A stretch of 7,153 bases of DNA, taken from NCBI GenBank assembly GCA_934277495.1, contig CAKQUI010000106.1, forward strand, positions 1-7,153, in the 5' to 3' direction. This document shows, piece after piece, positions 1-6,176 of this stretch. The stretch's first letter is position 1; each line of letters opens with the position of its first letter. This DNA is from an uncultured Clostridia bacterium. GTDB lineage: Bacteria; Bacillota; Clostridia; Peptostreptococcales; Anaerovoracaceae. Below the pieces are notes generated by a model, which saw only the letters and a program-made list of their open reading frames with translations, searched no databases and had not been told where the DNA came from. The translations under genes were made by a program, and so were the position numbers.

Positions 1-1
1 T

Positions 2-757
2 GCAACTGTGATCGCCAATGTCGTAAGTTCGATGATACTGCTTATAAAGCTTATCCGTTCAGATCAGGTGATCCGCATGAAAAAACAGGAACTGAGATTC
101 AGCTTCCCTGTTTTCCGCAATATCATAAAGATAGGACTGCCTGCAGGGATACAGAGCGCTGTGTTCTCGGCAGCCAACATCATAATCCAGTCAGCTATAA
201 ACAGCCTCGGTACCATAGTTATAGCAGCATCAAGTGCTGCTTTCAACATCGAGATACTTGCCTACTATGTGATGAACGGGTTCAGCCAGGCATGCACCAC
301 TTTCACCGGGCAGAACTACGGTGCCGGACAGCTGAAACGATGCCGCAGGATCCTTGGTATCTGTATCATCGAAGATGCCATCGCTACAGGTGCTGCCATA
401 ATACTGGTACTGCTGACAGGCAGAGTCCTGCTCTCCATATTCAGCAGCGACCCTCAGGTCATCGAGATCGGATACACCAGACTTGTGGTCATATTCTCAG
501 CATACACATTCAGCCTGCTGTATGAAAACATGTCCGGATACCTTCGCGGCTTTGGCAAATCTCTCGTGCCTGCCCTGCTTACAGTCATAGGCGTCTGTGG
601 TGTCAGGGTCTTCTGGATATTTGCAGTATTCCCGTCCCACAGAACATTTACGACTATCATGACAGCATATCCCATCAGTCTTGCGTTTACTGCGCTGCTG
701 ATCTTCATAGCTGTTATGATAGTCAGACCATCGCAAAAATCAGCCATTTCATCGTGA
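2..757 (+). CDS. MATE-family multidrug exporter, C-terminal half (5' end outside window)
   Basis: Multidrug and toxic compound extrusion transporter, an inner-membrane antiporter that exports drugs or metabolites using a Na+ or H+ gradient. The frame is open from base 2, and the first possible start (GTG at 8) lies inside a transmembrane helix, so the gene enters from the left. About 250 residues are seen, roughly the second half of a ~450-residue family. Counting from the Val at 8, family landmarks are IGLPAGIQSAVFS at 42-54, the GQNYGAG loop at 101-107, GYLRGFG at 177-183 and the GVCGVRVFWIF helix at 195-205. Hydrophobic stretches at about 37-60, 65-90, 113-138, 155-173, 186-208 and 216-239 match the six C-terminal helices. 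It ends in a short polar tail with a TGA stop. It converges on the minus-strand genes and is the only plus-strand gene. The substrate cannot be told from sequence. Family assignment is firm; subfamily (NorM or DinF type) is not. Confidence 0.93.
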   Translation, partial: ATVIANVVSSMILLIKLIRSDQVIRMKKQELRFSFPVFRNIIKIGLPAGIQSAVFSAANIIIQSAINSLGTIVIAASSAAFNIEILAYYVMNGFSQACTTFTGQNYGAGQLKRCRRILGICIIEDAIATGAAIILVLLTGRVLLSIFSSDPQVIEIGYTRLVVIFSAYTFSLLYENMSGYLRGFGKSLVPALLTVIGVCGVRVFWIFAVFPSHRTFTTIMTAYPISLAFTALLIFIAVMIVRPSQKSAISS

Positions 758-770
758 TCCACATTGCAAT

Positions 771-786
771 ATATATCACGATATAT
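771..786. repeat. AT-rich inverted repeat just after the MATE gene
   Basis: ATATATC, two bases, then GATATAT is a perfect 7-base inverted repeat 14 bases past the MATE stop, followed by TTTTAA on the plus strand. It could form a weak hairpin at the end of the MATE transcript. Its stem is almost all A-T, so a terminator role is doubtful. Confidence 0.3.
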
Positions 787-789
787 TTT

Positions 790-831
790 AAAGAAAAGAG
801 CCGTACTGCACTTTTTGATGCTTTACGGCTC
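790..831 (-). terminator. Rho-independent terminator for the decayed ABC transporter unit
   Basis: On the minus strand the arm GAGCCGTA (831-824) pairs with TACGGCTC (805-798). Inside it, GCAT and GTGC form a second short stem (with one G-U pair) around the loop CAAAAA, separated by a symmetric 2x2 internal loop. The hairpin is followed on the minus strand by TTTTCTTT (797-790), a good U-rich tract. On the plus strand the following bases are ATTCATTAG, so termination of the MATE transcript here would be weaker. It lies 18 bases past the TAG stop of the permease remnant. Confidence 0.8.
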
Positions 832-848
832 ATTCATTAGTCTTTGAT

Positions 849-1214
849 CTATTCCCTCGGCCTGTCTATTATACTCCTGCGTGAGATCCTTCTGTAAAGC
901 ATCGCCGGAAGCGCTGCGCCTGTCGCCAGGAACGCCGGCGCCGTTATGAATATCCCCTTCAACGTGAAACTGTAGCTGTAAAACCAGAACATGTTTTCCA
1001 TCAGTCTGCCTGCCAACGGTTCTATGATGATACGATCGGCAAGCTGAGCTATCTCCTCATTGTGAGTTATCATGACTATGGTCTGGGCATACTGCTGGCT
1101 CGTTATCTTCAGCAGCCCCAGTACATCCTGCGACGTCCTGCTGTCCAGGTTTCCGGTAGGTTCGTCGCACAGCAGTATGGCAGGTTTCGTCGCCAGAGCT
1201 CTCGCTATCGCCAC
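849..1214 (-). pseudogene. ABC ATPase C-terminal part fused to an FtsX-like permease C-terminus (remnant)
   Basis: Second reading frame of a broken ABC exporter. The first part is an ATPase C-terminus: QQQRVAIARALA (starting at 1226), Walker B in AILLCDEPTGNLD, and the switch histidine in MITHNEE, ending near ADRII at about 1027. It then changes without a stop into about 55 residues that are not ATPase: an aromatic patch (MFWFYSYSFTLKG), one hydrophobic helix (IFITAPAFLATGAALPAML), and YRRISRRSIIDRPRE. That last stretch is the typical ending of FtsX/MacB-type permeases, normally RRSIVERLRE-like. The obvious reading is that a large deletion joined the ATPase gene to the last codons of the downstream permease gene. 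No independent ribosome binding site is visible for the ATG at 1214, so translation is unlikely. The assignment of the tail to a permease is from recalled family sequence, not a search. Confidence 0.8.
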
Positions 1215-1591
1215 TCTCTGCTGCTGATGAATCTGTCGTCAGTCTTTCTGCCGTCCAGCTCCACAGGAAGCACTATATTCTCATAAACATTGAGCACCGG
1301 CACGAGATTGTACGCCTGAAAAACGAAGCCTATCTTTCTTCTGCGGAAGATCGTCAGTGCTTCGTCTTTCAGCGAGAATATGTCTCTGCCGTCCACGAAC
1401 ACTTTGCCTGATGTTGGCCTGTCGAGACCTCCCAGCATGTTGAGCAGTGTGGACTTTCCAGATCCCGAAGATCCGACAACTGCAACGAATTCGCCGGTTT
1501 CCACCGACATATCTATACCGTCCAGCGCCCGCACCTCCCCTGCGCCGCTTCCGTATATCTTTTTCAGGTTTTCTGTTTCAAGTATCGCCAT
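1205..1591 (-). pseudogene. LolD/MacB-type ABC exporter ATPase, N-terminal part, frame-broken
   Basis: Start of an ATPase of the MacB/LolD/BceA type, which normally powers a membrane-embedded FtsX-like permease to remove or export peptides, lipids or antibiotics. From the ATG at 1591: Walker A GSSGSGKS at residues 40-47, Q-loop FVFQAYNLVP with Gln92, then VELDGRKTDDRFI up to residue 122. The frame then gives six unrelated residues and stops (TAG at 1205-1207). The homologous frame resumes one base out of phase at QQQRVAIARALA (1226). Intact relatives have roughly 23 residues in between, including the LSGGQ signature, so about 67 or 70 bases seem to be missing. The start is fixed by AAAGGAG at 1605-1599, seven bases upstream; an upstream ATG at 1630 lacks such a site. 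Without its signature motif the ATPase cannot form a working nucleotide-sandwich dimer. Confidence 0.85.
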
Positions 1592-1598
1592 ATGTCTT

Positions 1599-1605
1599 CT
1601 CCTTT
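1599..1605 (-). promoter_or_regulatory. Ribosome binding site of the ATPase remnant
   Basis: AAAGGAG on the minus strand, seven bases before the ATG at 1591. It decides the start codon in favour of MAILETENL over the in-frame ATG at 1630. Its intactness suggests that the decay hit the coding part and not the translation signal. Confidence 0.75.
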
Positions 1606-1633
1606 CACCGCTCCATAACATCAGTACCACAAC

Positions 1634-1663
1634 ATGATACAGCGGTCAAAAAAATCTGTACAA
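1634..1663 (-). promoter_or_regulatory. Weak candidate promoter for the ATPase remnant
   Basis: Minus strand TATCAT (1639-1634) matches a -10 box in five of six positions, and TTGTAC (1663-1658) is a poor -35 box 18 bases upstream. It would start transcription about 35-40 bases before the ATG at 1591. The surrounding 190-base gap between kinase and transporter is the expected place for a regulated promoter, but this particular call is tentative. Confidence 0.3.
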
Positions 1664-1679
1664 AAGAGCTGTTCTTTTG
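1661..1679. repeat. Inverted repeat CAAAAGA / TCTTTTG between kinase and transporter
   Basis: A perfect 7-base inverted repeat with a 5-base spacer. On the minus strand it is followed about seven bases later by a run of seven T (1654-1648 region), so it could act as a weak terminator or attenuator after the kinase gene. Alternatively it could be an operator in front of the transporter promoter. Its stem is A-T rich. Confidence 0.4.
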
Positions 1680-1725
1680 CCCATTTCATACAGATGATAT
1701 CAAAACAATCTTTCCACATTATTTC

Positions 1726-1779
1726 CAGCAGGAGACAGATCATAACAGTTCTGTAAGATTTCATATGCTGTTCCTGCTG
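1726..1779. repeat. Long imperfect inverted repeat just after the kinase gene
   Basis: CAGCAGGAGACAG (1726-1738) and CTGTTCCTGCTG (1768-1779) are inverted copies that differ by a single extra base. The spacer holds a smaller palindrome, ACAGTTCTGT (1745-1754). The structure lies between the kinase stop at 1786 and the transporter start. It lacks a following T-run on the minus strand, so it is more like a binding site or an RNA structure than a simple terminator. Confidence 0.45.
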
Positions 1780-1785
1780 TGATAC

Positions 1786-2706
1786 TTACTGCTCTGCCGC
1801 CGGCAGGAATACTGAGAATACCGAACCTTTCCCCTTTACTGAGCTGACCTTTATATACCCACCCTCTGCCGATATTATTTCCCGGGCAAGATAAAGACCT
1901 ATCCCCACACCTTCCTTCTCCTGTGTGTCTTTACCGCGATAAAATCTCGCAAAGATCTTAGGCATCTCCTGCTCATCTATACCGGCGCCTGTATCGCTTA
2001 CCTCTATGCAGACGAACATCTCGTATTTTTTCACATTTACGGTCACGCTGCCACTGTCCGTGTATTTGATCCCGTTGTCGATGATGTTTCCCAGCGCTTC
2101 TGCCGTCCATCTCCTGTCGAACACTCCTGTGCAGTCTTCTGTCGGCACTGCAGAAAGTGTCAGACCCTTTGCAGCGGCTTTTTCCATATATGCATCAGTG
2201 ACTTCTTCTGCAAGCTGGCCGATGCTCCCCTCCTCCGGATGCAATGCAACTATCCCGGTTTCCAGACGTGACAGCTTCACCAGAGAAGTTATGAGGAAAC
2301 TGAGCTTTTCCGTCTGCGCATGGAGCTGTAAAGTACACTCTTTTGCTGGCTGAGGCAGCTCCATCTCATCCAGCAGCTCCGAATACAGCTGTATGTTTGC
2401 GATGGGTGTCTTAGTCTGATGCGAGATATCGGCTATCAAAGTCTTGATCTTATCTTTTTCATATTTTACACGCTCTGCCGATATCTCCGATGTCAAGAGA
2501 TAATCCGCGAACCTGTTTTCCAGTGCGGAAAATCTCGACTCATCGAAACCATGCTCTGAAAAACTTCCCTTCCTTGCAGTCTCCAGCATTTCTTCGATGC
2601 TGTCCATGAGCCTGCACTTTTTCCTGTGCATCACCGCCACTGCGATCACTGATACCAGCATGACGACCACAGCTGCTGCGACTGCAAACACCATGATATC
2701 ACTCAT
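1786..2706 (-). CDS. Membrane-anchored sensor histidine kinase
   Basis: Sensor kinase of 306 residues that autophosphorylates on a histidine and passes the phosphate to the adjacent response regulator. It has one transmembrane helix at about residues 5-26 and no extracellular domain, then a linker with helical character (about 33-90). The H-box is DISHQTKTPIAN with phospho-acceptor His96. The catalytic ATPase domain shows the N-box NIIDNGIKYT (207-216, Asn207 and Asn211), G1 box DTGAGID (238-244), F-box FARFYRG (252-258) and G2 box GVGIGLY (266-272). All catalytic motifs are present, so it appears functional. Its start ATG overlaps the regulator stop in an ATGAGTGA arrangement (8 bases), implying translational coupling. 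Kinases with this short N-terminus are common beside FtsX-type exporters in Clostridia and often sense through a partner protein. The neighbouring transporter is broken here. Confidence 0.93.
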   Translation of the reverse strand: MSDIMVFAVAAAVVVMLVSVIAVAVMHRKKCRLMDSIEEMLETARKGSFSEHGFDESRFSALENRFADYLLTSEISAERVKYEKDKIKTLIADISHQTKTPIANIQLYSELLDEMELPQPAKECTLQLHAQTEKLSFLITSLVKLSRLETGIVALHPEEGSIGQLAEEVTDAYMEKAAAKGLTLSAVPTEDCTGVFDRRWTAEALGNIIDNGIKYTDSGSVTVNVKKYEMFVCIEVSDTGAGIDEQEMPKIFARFYRGKDTQEKEGVGIGLYLAREIISAEGGYIKVSSVKGKGSVFSVFLPAAEQ

Positions 2707-3370
2707 CTTCTTTCACCCACATATATCCTCTGCCGTACACAGTCTTTATATCATCCTTTGCACCAAGCTTGTCCCTGAGTCTCTTTACAGTCACAGAAAG
2801 GGCATTTTCATCCACATACTCCGCACCATCTGTCCATATACGATCCACAAGGGTACTTCGGCTTAAGGTGATGCCACGGTTTTCAACCAGTATCCTCAAA
2901 AGCTTCTGCTCTGTCTTACTGAGCTCCACCGGCCTGCCATCTGCATAAAACTCCATGCGCTGGAAATCGAAGCGATATCTGCCCAGGCATACTGCTGTCT
3001 GCTGCACTGCTTTCCTGCGAAGCTGCGTATTCACCCGTGCACGGAGCACTGCAAGGCTGAAGGGTTTCGTGATGTAGTCGTCGGCCCCCATCTCCAGCCC
3101 GCTGACTATATCGGTCTCCATATCGTTCGCGGTCAGCAGTATCACAGGTACATCGCTGTACTGTCTCAGCTCCTTGAGAAAATCATACCCGCTTCCATCC
3201 GGAAGATTCACATCCAGTATGATAAGCTCAGGCGTCGAGCCTTCTGTCAGCTTTCGGGCATCTGCCAGTCTGCCGCACATCCTGATATCACGCTGCTGCG
3301 CCGCCAGCGCTCTGCCCAGCCCGGCAGCCAGCGCTGCATCGTCTTCTACTATGATTATTTTATCTGTCAT
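2699..3370 (-). CDS. OmpR/PhoB-family response regulator
   Basis: DNA-binding regulator phosphorylated by the neighbouring kinase. Numbering from a GTG at 3376, the receiver domain (about 6-118) has the acidic pair Asp12-Asp13, phospho-acceptor Asp55 in LIILDVNLPDG, the switch Thr82 in VILLTAND, and Lys104 in DYITKPF. The C-terminal winged-helix domain (about 128-222) has LSKTEQKLLRILVEN, the recognition-helix region VDENALSVTVKRLRDKL, and the wing ending YGRGYMW. All key residues are present. I prefer the ATG at 3370 (MTDKIIIVEDD) over the GTG two codons upstream, because it forms an ATGA overlap with a short upstream reading frame. AGGTGG also lies close by, though nearer than usual. The likely targets are its own promoter and the transporter region downstream of the kinase. 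Confidence 0.93.
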   Translation of the reverse strand: MTDKIIIVEDDAALAAGLGRALAAQQRDIRMCGRLADARKLTEGSTPELIILDVNLPDGSGYDFLKELRQYSDVPVILLTANDMETDIVSGLEMGADDYITKPFSLAVLRARVNTQLRRKAVQQTAVCLGRYRFDFQRMEFYADGRPVELSKTEQKLLRILVENRGITLSRSTLVDRIWTDGAEYVDENALSVTVKRLRDKLGAKDDIKTVYGRGYMWVKEDE

Positions 3371-3387
3371 ATCCACCTGCCTGTCAT
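3367..3387 (-). CDS. Possible six-codon leader ORF coupled to the response regulator
   Basis: On the minus strand an ATG at 3387 opens MTGRWI and stops at a TGA whose bases overlap the regulator start as ATGA (3370-3367). A consensus AGGAGG (3404-3399) lies 11 bases upstream, in the loop of a 6-base-pair hairpin. The regulator itself has only AGGTGG two bases from its ATG, which is too close to be efficient. Translation of the mini-ORF followed by re-initiation is therefore a reasonable idea. It is a reading-frame argument only; chance occurrence of a six-codon frame is not negligible. Confidence 0.35.
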   Translation of the reverse strand: MTGRWI

Positions 3388-3390
3388 TCC

Positions 3391-3410
3391 GCCAGCTTCC
3401 TCCTGCTGGC
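3391..3410 (-). promoter_or_regulatory. Hairpin presenting AGGAGG in its loop, upstream of the response regulator
   Basis: GCCAGC (minus 3410-3405) pairs with GCTGGC (3396-3391), leaving an eight-base loop that reads AGGAGGAA. A strong Shine-Dalgarno sequence in a loop can affect ribosome loading on the leader of the regulator mRNA. The base pairing is directly seen; the function is inferred. Confidence 0.4.
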
Positions 3411-3414
3411 CTGT

Positions 3415-3444
3415 AACTGGTTCTATCCTATCACAAATCCAGTT
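3415..3444 (-). promoter_or_regulatory. Candidate regulator promoter with flanking inverted repeat
   Basis: Minus-strand TGATAGGAT (3433-3425) resembles an extended -10 element (TGn plus a 4-of-6 match), without a clear -35 box. It is bracketed by AACTGG (minus 3444-3439) and CCAGTT (3420-3415), a 6-base inverted repeat with an 18-base spacer. This would suit autoregulation of the two-component operon. Both parts are weak alone. Confidence 0.3.
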
Positions 3445-3544
3445 TTGATGCACCCGGTCACGGAGATTTTACGATGATTTTGATTTCACCTAATATTTCT
3501 CTTCTTTCCGCTACAGCCATTTCATTATCCTGCCGATGTTGTCA

Positions 3545-5077
3545 TTAAGAACTCAGGAACCTGCCTGTTATGCTGTTTTCATCTGCTGCGATCTGTACCG
3601 GTGTCCCTGCAGCGACTATCCTGCCTCCGGCTTCACCTCCGCCTGGTCCCATGTCGATGATATAGTCCGCATTACATATCACGTCAAGATCATGCTCTAT
3701 GACGATCACCGTTGCACCCTTGTCCACAAGGGCCTGGAACACGCCAAGCAGAGTCTGCACATCCAGCGGATGCAGCCCTATGGTCGGTTCATCGAAAACG
3801 AATACTGAATCAGACTGCCCTTTTCCCATCTCGCTTGCCAGCTTCAGTCTCTGGGCTTCTCCGCCGGAAAGGCCGGGCGTTTCTTCACCCAGAGTCAGAT
3901 ACCCAAGTCCCAGATCTTTCAGCACACTCAGTCGCTGGTGTACCTTTTTCAAGTCTTTCGTGGCTTCCATCGCCGTGCTTACATCCATTGCCATAAGCTC
4001 AGGCAGTGAATATTTTTCACCCTGTCTGTTCTCATAACGGATCTGCCATGCTTCTTTCGCATACCTCGATCCGCCGCATTCATGACATGGTATTTCCACA
4101 TCCGGCAGGAACTGCACGTCAAGGCTTATCCTTCCGGTCCCGTCGCATATAGGACATTTCAGTTTCCCGGTATTGTATGAAAAAGCTCCTGCTTTGTACC
4201 CCAGCGCTTTTGCATCTGCTGTGCCTGCATATACTTTCCTCAGTTCATCATGTACATTGGCATAAGTTGCTACCGTGGATCTGACATTTATGCCTATGGG
4301 AGACGCATCGATCAGTTTCACATGTGCGATACCTTCTGCATCGATTTTTTTCACATGCTCCGGCAGATGCTCCCCGCTCAGAGCTGCTTCCAGCCCCGGT
4401 ATCAGACTTTCCAGAACCATCGTTGTCTTTCCTGAACCCGATACTCCGGTGACCGCTGTGAGCCTTCCCTTTGGTATATCTGCCTCCAGCGGTTTAACAG
4501 TATGTATCCTGTCCGTGGAAATGTGCAGCGTTCCTTTTGCAAATACGTCATCCGGCTCGATGACGCTGCGTATCCGCCTGCCGGCTCTTTCTCCAAGGAA
4601 CGGTCCGATCATCGACGTTTTGTCAGCTATGATCTGCGACACAGTCCCCTGGGCTATCACATATCCGCCGCCTGCACCTGCTTCCGGCCCCATCTCTATT
4701 ATCCAGTCAGACTCGGACAATATCTGCGTATCATGGTCTACCAGTACAACTGAATTGCCGTCAGCTACAATGTCGTGCATCACAGCGTTGAGTCCGTCGA
4801 TGTTGGATGGATGCAGACCTATCGATGGCTCATCCAGCACATACAGGACGCCTGTAGTCCTGTTTCTTACAGCCCTGGCAAGCTGCATCCTCTGTCTTTC
4901 TCCTGTTGACAGAGTTGACGACGCTCTGTCCAGCGACAGATACGAAAGTCCCAGATCCATGAGCCTTTTCGCAGTCGTATGGAAAGACTCGCATATGGAT
5001 GATGCCATGGGTTGCATTTCCTCCGGCAAAGTATCCGGCACGCCTGCTACCCATTCCACGAGCTCTCCCAGCGTCAT
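3545..5077 (-). pseudogene. UvrA-like tandem ABC ATPase, C-terminal part after a frame break
   Basis: Larger piece of a UvrA-family protein; UvrA proteins bind damaged or distorted DNA as ATPase dimers. Homology in this frame begins upstream of the ATG at 5077, at CPECGGSRL (from 5161), so the ATG is just an internal methionine with no proper ribosome binding site. From that Met: first signature LSTGERQRM (56-64), Walker B LYVLDEPSIGLHP (78-90), second Walker A GVSGSGKT (211-218), zinc-finger cysteines 308, 311, 331 and 334, second signature LSGGEAQRL (403-411), and second Walker B VFDEPTIGLHP with Asp429-Glu430. It ends normally (ITGRFLSS, TAA). Everything is intact after the break, so damage may be recent. 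No clear terminator is seen in the 174 bases before the regulator, so some read-through into the two-component operon is possible. Confidence 0.85.
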
Positions 5078-6024
5078 CCTGCAGGCTTCGTCAAGACTGA
5101 TCCCACGAAGTTTCGGCGCTCTGGCGATCTCAGAAAGTCTGCTGCCTCCACATTCCGGACATCCACTCGTTTCATTCCCTTTTCGTCTTTCACCTTTGCC
5201 AGAGCATTTTCAACGGTATATATAGCGTTATAGTATGTAAAATCCAGTTCACCTGCCTGATTCGTCTTCTTCGCCTTATAAAAAATATGCTTCTTTTCGG
5301 CAGGCCCATGATAGACTATGTCTTTTTCTTTATCCGTCAGATCACGGAACGGGATATCGGTGCGGACACCCATCTCACGGCATACGTCAGCCATGAGGGA
5401 CCACATGAGGCTGTTCCAGGGCGCCACTGCACCTTCATCTATGCTTATTGAATCATCAGGTACCAGGGTGTCCATATCTACAGTCCTGACACTGCCTGTG
5501 CCGCTGCACTCAGGACAGGCCCCCTGTGAATTGAAGGCCAGCTCCTCTGCACTTGGAGCATGTACTTTTTCTCCGCACACAGGGCATATTATCTCCTGCT
5601 CTGCTGCGACTTTCAATGTAGGCGGCACATAGTGTCCGTTGGGACACCGGTGGGACGCCAGCCGTGAAAACATCAGCCTCAGACTGTTCAGAAGCTCTGT
5701 CCCGGTACCGAATGTGCTGCGTATTCCCGGTATACCCGGACGCTGGTGAAGTGCCAGTGCTGCAGGGACATACAGCACCTCGTCCACCTGTGCCTTTGCT
5801 GCTCCTGTCATCCTTCTCCTCGTATATGTGGAAAGGGACTCCAGATACCGTCTCGATCCTTCTGCATACAGGACCCCAAGTGCCAGCGAAGATTTTCCGG
5901 AGCCTGAAACCCCTGCAATACCAACGATCTTATTCAGCGGTACATCTACATTTATATTTTTCAGATTGTGTACCCTCGCCCCTCTTATCTCTATACTGCC
6001 CGGTCCGCCCTTGCTGTTTTTCAT
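5074..6024 (-). pseudogene. UvrA-like ATPase (short class without UvrB-binding domain), N-terminal part
   Basis: N-terminal piece, 316 codons to the stop at 5074. Walker A GVSGSGKS is at residues 38-45, followed by the UvrA landmark YAEGSRRYLESLSTYTRR. RSTFGTGTELLNSLRLMFSRL then leads straight into cysteine-rich zinc-module sequence (CPNGH, CPVCG, CPECSGTG). Canonical UvrA has about 100 residues of UvrB-binding domain there. The gene would encode about 830 residues against about 940 in E. coli UvrA. Short UvrA-like proteins of this kind include DrrC-type drug-resistance proteins; many have unknown roles and probably act without UvrB. True homology runs to EKGMKRVD (near 5162), after which the frame is wrong for about 29 codons. 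The expected CPECGG follows one base out of phase at 5161. Start at 6024 is supported by AAGGAGGT five bases upstream. Confidence 0.87.
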
Positions 6025-6029
6025 CGTGT

Positions 6030-6037
6030 ACCTCCTT
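6030..6037 (-). promoter_or_regulatory. Ribosome binding site of the UvrA-like gene
   Basis: AAGGAGGT, nearly the full anti-Shine-Dalgarno complement, five bases before the ATG at 6024. It fixes the start codon and indicates that the gene was well translated when intact. Confidence 0.85.
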
Positions 6038-6063
6038 GTGCTGCAGTCTGTTCCGTTTTGTAT

Positions 6064-6072
6064 ATTTTAACA
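6064..6072 (-). promoter_or_regulatory. Extended -10 promoter of the UvrA-like gene
   Basis: Minus-strand TGTTAAAAT is an extended -10 element: TGn followed by TAAAAT (five of six). There is no recognisable -35 box at 16-18 bases upstream, which the TGn extension can compensate. The predicted start is about 30 bases before the ATG at 6024. It sits downstream of the traX terminator, so the UvrA-like gene is probably its own unit. Confidence 0.45.
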
Positions 6073-6095
6073 TATTTCGAATATATCAGTATACA

Positions 6096-6125
6096 CACAA
6101 AGAAGTCTCCTTTCCAAGAGACTTC
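6096..6125 (-). terminator. Rho-independent terminator of the TraX-family gene
   Basis: GAAGTCTC (minus 6125-6118) pairs perfectly with GAGACTTC (6109-6102). Two more pairs (U-G, U-A) close a GGAA tetraloop. On the minus strand it runs into CTTTGTGTG, a modest T-rich stretch. It lies 52 bases past the TraX stop and before the UvrA-like promoter. Confidence 0.7.
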
Positions 6126-6176
6126 CCGTTAGCATATATTCTGTTTCCGTTATCTTTACTGCTCTGCATATCCCGA

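Noticed and set aside
771..786. AT-rich palindrome as terminator of the MATE gene
   Set aside because: The stem has only two G-C pairs among seven and would be too weak; kept only as a low-confidence repeat.
1205..1231. Programmed frameshift in the ATPase gene
   Set aside because: No slippery heptamer is followed by a structure here, and roughly 23 essential residues are missing, which frameshifting cannot restore.
5074..5077. ATGA stop/start overlap in the UvrA-like gene as evidence of two coupled genes
   Set aside because: Family homology in the second frame begins about 28 codons before that ATG, so the overlap is accidental and comes from the frame break.
4275..5225. Long open frame (316 codons) on the plus strand opposite the UvrA-like gene
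   Set aside because: It is antisense to clear UvrA homology, its product is serine/proline-rich low-complexity-like sequence without recognisable domains, and it has no ribosome binding site worth noting.
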